Of a stretch of 5,402 nt of DNA, positions 1 through 5,402 are shown in pieces. The stretch lies in the NCBI GenBank assembly GCA_913052425.1, contig CAJXEG010000098.1:1-5402 (forward strand), in the 5' to 3' direction. Every line of letters starts with the position of its first letter. The stretch's first letter is position 1. Under the pieces are notes generated by a model that saw nothing but the letters and a program-made list of their open reading frames with translations, was not told the DNA's origin and made no database searches. Source of the DNA: an uncultured Flavobacteriaceae bacterium (GTDB lineage: Bacteria > Bacteroidota > Bacteroidia > Flavobacteriales > Flavobacteriaceae). A program made the position numbers and the translations under genes.

Positions 1-1052
1 TTTTTATTCTTTGCTAAAAAGACTATTTGGTAGCCATAATCACGCCTTGTTTTATCTAAATGATCCTCACAAACATAGAACTCGCAACCCACGATAGGCT
101 TAATTATTTGCTGTGAATTTTTGTTATGTGCAGTTATAGCCTTTAAAAAATGAAATGCTCCCATTAAATTGGCGTGATCTGTTAGTGCAAGGGCAGGCAT
201 TTCATGCTTAGATGCAGCTTCAACCAATTGACTGATTCTAGAAGTGGCCTGAAGTACTGAAAACTGACTGTGGTTATGCAAATGAGCAAAAGGAGTGTGT
301 GCTAAGACTCCTTCAACATTAACTTCTTGCTTGATGGGCAAAGATTGACTTCTCTCTATTCTTAATCTTTTTGAAGCCTCTTTTAGATTCTGATGCTTGA
401 GTCCAATTAGTTTAAACGGCGAGTCTTGACTTTTTAAGTCCAATGATTCTTCAGGATAAACCATCGCTTTGGGATGCAACTTATCTTGACGCATCAATTC
501 AAGAAAAGCACGAGAAGTTGCTTCTACATCAGCTGTTGCATTATGTGCTTCTTCAAAACTTTGTTGAAATAAAAAATGATACAGTTCACTTAACGTAGGT
601 AGTTTAAATTTGCCTCCCCGTCCCCCAGGTAGCTGACACAATTGTGCTGTTTCTTCAGTACAAGTATCAACAATAGCATTAGTCTCTAATGGATCTGCTA
701 AACCCGCTCTTAAAAATTCAGCTCCCATAATGTTACGATCGAAGGAAACATTATGCCCTACTATATATTTTGTTTTTTCAAGGGTTGCCTTAAATTCAGA
801 TAAAACTTTAGACAAAGGGACCCCTTCTTGTGAAGCTAAATCTGTTGAAATTCCATGTACCTTTTCAGAATCAAAAGGAATAGTGAAGTTGTCTGGTTTA
901 ATTAAATAATCCTTGTGCGATACAATTGCTCCATTTGAATCGTGAATTTGCCAAGCAATCTGAATACAGCGTGGCCAATTTTCACTGTCTGTAAGTGGTA
1001 GATCCCAGCGTTTTGGTAATCCTGTAGTTTCGGTGTCGAAGATCAAATACAT
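1..1052 (-). CDS. dnaE: DNA polymerase III alpha subunit with fused N-terminal DnaQ-type exonuclease (partial, N-terminal 350 codons)
   Basis: This is the replicative DNA polymerase catalytic subunit; only its N-terminal exonuclease and the start of its PHP domain lie in the window. Translation from the ATG at 1052-1050 gives MYLIFDTETTGLP, an Exo I motif with D6 and E8. Exo II is GHNVSFDRNI with D105, and Exo III is HNATADVEAT with H170 and D175, so all five DEDDh proofreading residues are present. A linker of about 65 residues leads to a PHP domain that begins FAHLHNHSQFSVLQ (H257, H259, H261) and continues ALTDHANLMGAFHF (D292, H293). These look like intact metal-binding PHP motifs, as in DnaE proteins with an active PHP. 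Fusion of a DnaQ-like domain to the front of DnaE is typical of Bacteroidota. The polymerase core lies beyond the left edge. The gene is transcribed away from the repair operon. No Shine-Dalgarno sequence is visible, which is normal for this phylum. Confidence 0.95.
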   Translation of the reverse strand, partial: MYLIFDTETTGLPKRWDLPLTDSENWPRCIQIAWQIHDSNGAIVSHKDYLIKPDNFTIPFDSEKVHGISTDLASQEGVPLSKVLSEFKATLEKTKYIVGHNVSFDRNIMGAEFLRAGLADPLETNAIVDTCTEETAQLCQLPGGRGGKFKLPTLSELYHFLFQQSFEEAHNATADVEATSRAFLELMRQDKLHPKAMVYPEESLDLKSQDSPFKLIGLKHQNLKEASKRLRIERSQSLPIKQEVNVEGVLAHTPFAHLHNHSQFSVLQATSRISQLVEAASKHEMPALALTDHANLMGAFHFLKAITAHNKNSQQIIKPIVGCEFYVCEDHLDKTRRDYGYQIVFLAKNK

Positions 1053-1223
1053 CAAAACTAAAATAACAAAATAATAAAGGGGTTGGAAAAAGAGTTTTAC
1101 GGACTTATTAACGGTTTGGATATTTTGGTTAATTAATTATTTTCTGATAATTGATAACGGAATATTTGCAATAGATTATGGATATAAATGAAGGTATTTG
1201 TACCTTTCCTATGAAAAAGAAAA
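1053..1223. promoter_or_regulatory. Divergent intergenic region between dnaE and the repair operon
   Basis: This 171-bp AT-rich gap separates two genes read outward, so it must carry the promoter for each or receive read-through from neither side. I see no coding potential in it. The Bacteroidota promoter consensus is TTTG, then about 17-23 bp, then TAnnTTTG. On the plus strand a TTTG at 1115-1118 is followed 19 bp later by a weak TATTTTCT at 1138-1145. A second TTTG at 1124-1127 is followed 20 bp later by an even weaker box at 1148. Neither is convincing, so no transcription start is assigned. The hexamer TAACGG occurs twice in direct orientation, at 1109-1114 and 1155-1160. An AT palindrome of TTAATTAATTA type lies near 1129-1139. 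Confidence 0.5.
1191..1206. repeat. Perfect inverted repeat AAGGTA-TTTG-TACCTT before the operon
   Basis: Two perfect 6-bp arms (1191-1196 and 1201-1206) flank a 4-base spacer. The repeat ends 17 bases before the ATG of the exonuclease gene. It could be a small protein-binding operator or, if transcribed, a short hairpin in the 5' leader. A G-T wobble could add one pair in RNA (1190 with 1207). The stem is short and has no following T-run, so it is not a terminator. Function is inferred from position only. Confidence 0.45.
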
Positions 1224-2231
1224 ATGTCTATGCCACTGCTGGAATTCACCTCAAAAGGAATTTACTGTAAACAAGCTAACGTCTATCTCGATCCTTGGCA
1301 GGGAGTGGAAAGGGCATTGATATCACATGGACACTCAGATCACGCGCGTTGGGGAAGCAAACACTATATTACTCAAAAAATCAATGTCCCAATAATAAAA
1401 CATCGTTTAGGGAACATAAGTGTAAGCGGCAAAAAATACAACGACGTCTTTCGAATCAATGGAGTTCAGTTTTCATTCCATCCTGCTGGACATGTGCCGG
1501 GCTCTTCTCAAATACGTGTTGAATACAAAGGGGAAGTTTGGGTTTTTACTGGTGATTACAAAATCCAAAATGATGGTATTTCAACCGAGTTTGAAACAGT
1601 CCCTTGCCACACCCTTATCACGGAAAGTACATTTGGATTACCAGTTTTTCAATGGGAAGATCCTCAAAAAGTACACGACTGTATCAACCAGTGGTGGGCA
1701 CAAAATCACGCTGAAAAAACAACTAGTTTATTGATGGGTTACTCCCTTGGCAAAGTACAACGCTTACTAAAACACCTGGATTCTTCAATTAGTAAAATTT
1801 ACACTCATGGGGCAACAGAACAAATGACTCAAGTTCTTCGTCAGTTTATAGATTTCCCTCGTACAGAGCTCATTACAAGGTATACCACCAAAAAAGAAAT
1901 TGAAGGAAACTTAGTACTTGCCCCACCAGCGGTATTGGGGAGTGCTTGGGTTAAAAAATTGGGTCTTTTAAGTACTGGTTGTGCCTCGGGTTGGATGGCC
2001 TTCCGTGGTGCAAGAAGAAGACGCGCTGTAGATCGTGCCTTCGTTTTGTCAGATCATGCTGATTGGAAAGGTTTAATCTCCGCGATCAAAGCAACAGGAT
2101 GTGAAAATGTAATTACTACTCACGGTTATACCGAACTCTTTTCTCAATACCTCAACGAACAAGGGTGGAATGCACGAACACAAAAAACAAAGTATGAGTC
2201 TGAAACTAAAGAAATACTTGTCGCTGAATGA
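1224..2231 (+). CDS. Ligase-associated DNA exonuclease, metallo-beta-lactamase/beta-CASP-like fold
   Basis: A 335-residue predicted metal-dependent nuclease of the ligase-associated exonuclease family, usual length about 330-340. The metal motif is HGHSDH at residues 35-40 (H35, H37, D39, H40), followed by AGHVPGSSQ with H90 and FTGDY with D111. The second half resembles beta-CASP nucleases such as CPSF-73 and SNM1: TESTFG (133-138), YSLGKVQRLL (173-182), CASGWM (253-258), LSDHADW with H278 (275-281), and TTHGYTE with H300. A basic run, RGARRRR (261-267), may contact DNA. It is cytoplasmic, with no signal peptide or membrane segment. The in-frame stop at 1212-1214 limits the start to ATG 1224 or ATG 1230; 1224 is used, though the third residue is also Met and could be the true start. 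The leader is A-rich with no Shine-Dalgarno. Its TGA overlaps the ligase ATG by 4 bases. It is presumed to trim DNA ends for the neighbouring ligase; polarity and substrate are not shown by sequence. Confidence 0.93.
   Translation: MSMPLLEFTSKGIYCKQANVYLDPWQGVERALISHGHSDHARWGSKHYITQKINVPIIKHRLGNISVSGKKYNDVFRINGVQFSFHPAGHVPGSSQIRVEYKGEVWVFTGDYKIQNDGISTEFETVPCHTLITESTFGLPVFQWEDPQKVHDCINQWWAQNHAEKTTSLLMGYSLGKVQRLLKHLDSSISKIYTHGATEQMTQVLRQFIDFPRTELITRYTTKKEIEGNLVLAPPAVLGSAWVKKLGLLSTGCASGWMAFRGARRRRAVDRAFVLSDHADWKGLISAIKATGCENVITTHGYTELFSQYLNEQGWNARTQKTKYESETKEILVAE
2228..2231 (+). other. ATGA stop/start overlap, exonuclease to ligase
   Basis: The ligase ATG (2228-2230) overlaps the exonuclease TGA stop (2229-2231). 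No good Shine-Dalgarno precedes it, so ligase translation probably depends on ribosomes terminating on the exonuclease gene and restarting. Confidence 0.85.
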
Positions 2232-3817
2232 GACGTTTTGCTTCTTTAATTGAAACGCTTGATGCCACCAATAAGACAAATAAAAAGGTCGATGCCCTTA
2301 CTATGTACTTCAAAGAGGCTCCTAAAAAAGATGCTCTTTGGGCTGTGGCTTTACTTTCCCATCGGCGCCCCTCAAGACCAGTAACAACAACTCTCCTGCG
2401 CACTTGGGCAGCAGAACTAAAAGGACTCCCCAAATGGCTCTTTGAAGAATCTTATCATATCGTGGGAGATCTTGCAGAGACAATCGCGCTACTAGTACAA
2501 AAAAAAGGAACTAGCGATCCGCCCTCTCTAAGTACATGCGTTGAGAAGATTATTTTATTAAAATCCCAGACTAATGAGGAAAAAAAAGAATACATCCTCA
2601 GTCAGTGGAAATCCCTAAATCATTTTGAACGCTTTGTATTCAACAAAATCCTGACTGGAGGGTTTAGGATTGGAGTGAGTCAAAAATTGATGACTCGTGC
2701 ACTTTCTAGAGCTGTTCAAGTTGATGAAATGATTTTAGCCCACCGATTGATGGGCCTATGGACACCACAGACCACCTCTTTTGAACGACTCATTTTACAC
2801 CCTAATCCAGAGGACCAAATCTCCCAACCCTATCCTTTTTTCCTGGCTCATCCCATTAAAGAACGTATCTTTTTTCAGAAAGAAGACGTCAAACAATGGA
2901 ATATCGAACATAAATGGGACGGTATGCGGGCACAATTGATTTTGAGAAAAGGCAACCATTTTTTATGGAGTCGAGGAGAGGAGTTGATCACTGATAAATT
3001 TCCAGAACTAGAAGTGTTAAAAAATCTATTGCCAGAGGGCACTGTCATTGACGGGGAATTAATTCCATTTAAAAATGGATTTATTGGACCCTTTCACGAT
3101 TTACAAAAGCGAATAGGTCGGAAAACAGTTTCTAAAAAATTACTAGAAGATATCCCGATTTTCTTAATGGCCTATGACTTGCTTGAACTAAATGGTCAAG
3201 ACTTAAGAGAAAATCCCCTTTGGGAACGACAAGAAAAACTAGCTTCGCTTTTTAAACAGGTCAAGTCTTTGGATATTCCATTGCTTTTATCTAAAGTCTA
3301 TCAATTTAAAAATTGGAAAGCAGTCCTCATAGAAAGAGAGCAAGCGAATAAAAAACGAAGCGAAGGGCTAATGATTAAACACAAGGAATCTCCTTATGGT
3401 GTTGGCCGAAAAAAGGGAAGTTGGTGGAAGTGGAAATCTGATCCCAAAAGTATTGATGCTGTACTTACCTACGCCATGCGAGGTCACGGGAGAAGAACAA
3501 ATCTGTTCACAGATTATACATTTGCCCTCTGGGATAAAGGAGAATTAATCACCTTTGCTAAGGCCTATTCAGGACTAACTGATACAGAAATAAAAAAACT
3601 TGACCATTTTGTCAAACAAAATACGATAGATCGTTTTGGTCCTGTACGTCAAGTTATCCCTCAACTAGTGTTTGAAATTTCTTTTGAGGGAATTGCTTCT
3701 TCACCACGTCATAAAAGTGGCATCGCTGTTCGTTTTCCTAGAATCTCAAGATGGAGACACGATAAAAAAATAGAAGAAGCAAACAGTCTAGATGACCTAA
3801 AGGCAATGCTGCCATGA
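2228..3817 (+). CDS. ATP-dependent DNA ligase of the bacterial ligase-exonuclease-helicase cluster
   Basis: A complete 529-residue ATP-dependent DNA ligase, about the usual length of this family (roughly 530-550). It seals 3'-OH/5'-phosphate nicks through a ligase-AMP intermediate. An N-terminal DNA-binding domain (about 1-190) contains FNKILTGGFRIG at 138-149. The nucleotidyltransferase domain has motif I KWDG with the AMP-accepting lysine K229, a motif Ia-type arginine R249 in SRGEE, motif III DGEL (275-278), motif IIIa FLMAYDLL (312-319), motif IV EGLMIK (379-384), and motif V WWKWK with K401 and K403. The C-terminal OB domain ends with motif VI RFPRISRWR (502-510). All catalytic residues are intact, so it should be active. 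It is distinct from the essential NAD-dependent LigA, which is presumably encoded elsewhere, and carries no Ku-binding, polymerase or nuclease fusion as in LigD. It overlaps both neighbours by 4 bases, fixing its start and placing it in the centre of the operon. Confidence 0.96.
   Translation: MRRFASLIETLDATNKTNKKVDALTMYFKEAPKKDALWAVALLSHRRPSRPVTTTLLRTWAAELKGLPKWLFEESYHIVGDLAETIALLVQKKGTSDPPSLSTCVEKIILLKSQTNEEKKEYILSQWKSLNHFERFVFNKILTGGFRIGVSQKLMTRALSRAVQVDEMILAHRLMGLWTPQTTSFERLILHPNPEDQISQPYPFFLAHPIKERIFFQKEDVKQWNIEHKWDGMRAQLILRKGNHFLWSRGEELITDKFPELEVLKNLLPEGTVIDGELIPFKNGFIGPFHDLQKRIGRKTVSKKLLEDIPIFLMAYDLLELNGQDLRENPLWERQEKLASLFKQVKSLDIPLLLSKVYQFKNWKAVLIEREQANKKRSEGLMIKHKESPYGVGRKKGSWWKWKSDPKSIDAVLTYAMRGHGRRTNLFTDYTFALWDKGELITFAKAYSGLTDTEIKKLDHFVKQNTIDRFGPVRQVIPQLVFEISFEGIASSPRHKSGIAVRFPRISRWRHDKKIEEANSLDDLKAMLP
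3814..3817 (+). other. ATGA stop/start overlap, ligase to helicase
   Basis: The helicase ATG (3814-3816) overlaps the ligase TGA (3815-3817), repeating the arrangement at 2228-2231. This supports a single coupled transcript and fixes the helicase start, since MKIIKQWFESQNWKVQAFQ reads straight into the expected N-terminus. Confidence 0.85.
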
Positions 3818-5402
3818 AGATTATAAAACAATGGTTTGAGTCACAAAACTGGAAGGTACAAGCATTTCAAAAACAGTGCTGGAAAGCCTATGCTCAAGGT
3901 AAAAGTGGTATGCTACATGCTCCAACAGGTAGTGGAAAAACTTATGCTATCTGGGGAGGTATTGTAGAAGAAATGTCCAAATACAAAACACCTCCTAAAG
4001 GATTTAATGCTCTGTGGATTACACCCCTTCGTGCTCTTGGAGTAGAGATTCAAAAGGCTACACAGAAAATGCTGAGTGATTTTAATCCAGAACTCAAAGT
4101 TGGATTAAGAACCGCGGACACTCCCCAAAGTCAAAGGAATAAACTTCTGAAGGATCCGCCTTTCGGTTTAGTTAGTACCCCAGAGAGTTTACATGTTTTG
4201 TTGGCTAATAAGGAGCATCAAAAATATTTTAAACAACTAAAAGTGGTAGTAGTTGACGAATGGCATGAGCTCTTAGGGAGCAAAAGAGGAGTTCAAGTGG
4301 AGTTAGCTCTTGCATATCTTCGCTCGATCATTCCTGATCTGAGAGTTTGGGGAATCTCAGCCACCATTGGCAATAAAAAATTGGCAAGAGAAGTTCTCTT
4401 AGGGCCTACCGAAAACTTTACAGTGATAGAAGCAAAAATTAAAAAGAAAATTAAAGTATACTCTTTGCTCCCAAAAACAATGGAACGTTTCCCTTGGCGT
4501 GGACATTTAGGCATCCACTTAGTCCCTCAAGTGGTAAAAATTATTAAAAAAAATAAAAGTACACTCATTTTCACCAATACCCGTGCCCAATGCGAAATTT
4601 GGTTTCATCGCTTATTAGATATAGCTCCAGATCTGGCAGGGTCAATTGCCATGCATCACGGCAGCATAGACAAAAAAATAAGACTTTGGGTAGAGGAATC
4701 CCTTCGCAATGAATCACTAAAAGTTGTTGTTTGTACGTCGAGCCTGGACTTAGGTGTAGATTTTAGCCCGGTAGAAAATTGCATACAAATTGGCAGTCCA
4801 AAAGGAATAGGTCGATTTATCCAGCGCGCAGGAAGAAGTGGACATCAACCAAAAGCAGGGAGTTCAATATACTTCTTACCAACTCATGCTATGGAGCTTA
4901 TTGAATCAGTGGCGCTGCAAAATGGAATTAAAACTCAACAAATCGAAGATCGAATTCCCTACCTTAATTGTTATGATGTATTAATCCAATTTTTAATGAC
5001 CCTTGCTGTTGGTAAAGGTTTTGACCCAAAAAAAATCTATCCTGTAGTGACATCTTCCTTCTGTTTTCAAACATTAGATCAAGAACGCTGGCAGTGGATT
5101 CTCAATTTTTTGATAAGAGGAAGTCAGTCGCTAGAGCAGTATGACGAATACAAAAAATTAATCATAGATGAGAATGGATTTTTAAAAGCAGCAAATAAAA
5201 CTATTGCTCTTAGACACCGTTTGTCTATGGGAACCATAGTCAGTGGAAATGATCTGAAAATTCGCTACCGAAAAGGAGGTTATTTAGGTAGTATTGAAGA
5301 GTGGTTTATTTCCAAATTAAATCCTGGAGACACCTTCGCTTTTTCAGGTAAAATTCTTGAACTTATCCGCATTCAAAAAATGGAAGTTATTGTAAAGAAA
5401 TC
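3814..5402 (+). CDS. Ligase-associated DEXH-box helicase, Lhr-Core type (partial, N-terminal 529 codons)
   Basis: An open frame from the ATG to the window edge, with no stop, encodes a superfamily 2 helicase of the Lhr-Core/DEXH ligase-associated family. Such proteins are about 800-820 residues, so roughly two thirds is visible. Motifs in order: Walker A APTGSGKT (36-43, K42), TPLRALG (motif Ia) and STPESL (motif Ib), motif II DEWH (148-151) in DEWHELLGSKRG, motif III SAT (182-184), motif IV region LIFTNTRAQCE (251-261), MHHGSID (280-286), motif V TSSLDLGVDF (308-317), and motif VI QRAGRSGH (337-344). After the two RecA-like domains comes the winged-helix region, then the start of domain 4 (GYLGSIEEWFISKLNPGD). 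Characterised Lhr-Core enzymes are ATP-dependent 3'-to-5' translocases that unwind duplexes with a 3' tail, including RNA:DNA hybrids. All visible motifs are intact. It is translationally coupled to the ligase and probably prepares substrates for the nuclease and ligase. Confidence 0.95.
   Translation, partial: MKIIKQWFESQNWKVQAFQKQCWKAYAQGKSGMLHAPTGSGKTYAIWGGIVEEMSKYKTPPKGFNALWITPLRALGVEIQKATQKMLSDFNPELKVGLRTADTPQSQRNKLLKDPPFGLVSTPESLHVLLANKEHQKYFKQLKVVVVDEWHELLGSKRGVQVELALAYLRSIIPDLRVWGISATIGNKKLAREVLLGPTENFTVIEAKIKKKIKVYSLLPKTMERFPWRGHLGIHLVPQVVKIIKKNKSTLIFTNTRAQCEIWFHRLLDIAPDLAGSIAMHHGSIDKKIRLWVEESLRNESLKVVVCTSSLDLGVDFSPVENCIQIGSPKGIGRFIQRAGRSGHQPKAGSSIYFLPTHAMELIESVALQNGIKTQQIEDRIPYLNCYDVLIQFLMTLAVGKGFDPKKIYPVVTSSFCFQTLDQERWQWILNFLIRGSQSLEQYDEYKKLIIDENGFLKAANKTIALRHRLSMGTIVSGNDLKIRYRKGGYLGSIEEWFISKLNPGDTFAFSGKILELIRIQKMEVIVKK

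Noticed and set aside
1053..1060. On the minus strand TAGTTTTG matches the Bacteroidota -7 box TAnnTTTG exactly, touching the dnaE ATG.
   Set aside because: Transcription would start inside the coding region, and no TTTG lies at the right distance upstream; the match is probably chance in AT-rich DNA.
1211..1270. A 19-codon frame starting with an earlier ATG (MKKKNVYATAG) in front of the exonuclease gene, a possible leader peptide.
   Set aside because: It overlaps the exonuclease start in another frame and shows no recognisable leader features; the exonuclease frame is strongly supported by its motifs.
1295..1734. Two plus-strand open frames of 75 and 91 codons inside the exonuclease gene.
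   Set aside because: They are out-of-frame shadows of a gene with clear catalytic motifs and show no family features.
2073..2433. Two minus-strand open frames across the exonuclease-ligase junction.
   Set aside because: They lie antisense to two well-supported genes and their products look like low-complexity reverse translations.
4293..4514. A minus-strand frame of 73 codons within the helicase gene.
   Set aside because: It is antisense to helicase motif III and the following conserved region, with no independent coding evidence.
2499..4553. Three runs of eight A (2499-2506, 2580-2587, 4546-4553) that might cause transcriptional slippage.
   Set aside because: All encode in-frame lysines in an A-rich genome, the frames are intact on both sides, and nothing suggests a useful alternative product.
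3814..5402. Possible truncated helicase, since no stop codon appears.
   Set aside because: The frame is simply cut by the window edge; every expected motif is present and the family is longer than the visible part.

Overview
The window comes from a low-GC member of the Bacteroidota, most likely the class Flavobacteriia. Three things point there: a replicative DNA polymerase alpha subunit that opens with a fused DnaQ-type exonuclease before its PHP domain, A-rich leaders without Shine-Dalgarno sequences, and a compact repair operon in the order nuclease-ligase-helicase. Genus and species cannot be told from this stretch.

Layout. Positions 1-1052 (minus strand) hold the first 350 codons of dnaE; the gene runs off the left edge. 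Positions 1053-1223 are a 171-bp divergent intergenic region with a perfect 6-bp inverted repeat at 1191-1206 just before the plus-strand operon. Positions 1224-2231 (plus) encode a metallo-beta-lactamase/beta-CASP-like ligase-associated exonuclease. Positions 2228-3817 encode a complete ATP-dependent DNA ligase. Positions 3814-5402 encode the first 529 codons of an Lhr-Core-type DEXH helicase, which runs off the right edge. The three plus-strand genes join through two ATGA stop/start overlaps, so they form one translationally coupled operon.

How the genes work together. The exonuclease, ligase and helicase match a known bacterial DNA-repair cluster (the 'ligase-associated' exonuclease, ATP-dependent ligase and DEXH helicase), which normally also has a ligase-associated metallophosphoesterase. 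That fourth gene is not in the window and would be expected just downstream. The likely division of labour is helicase remodelling of the substrate, nuclease trimming of ends, and ligase sealing of nicks; the actual lesion is not established by the sequence. The divergent dnaE supplies the replicative polymerase with proofreading built into the same chain.

Both edge genes are cut by the window, not broken: no frameshift or internal stop was seen in any of the four genes. No RNA gene, mobile element, CRISPR array or terminator was recognised. The system is not new in itself; the less explained parts are the shared regulatory region and its inverted repeat.
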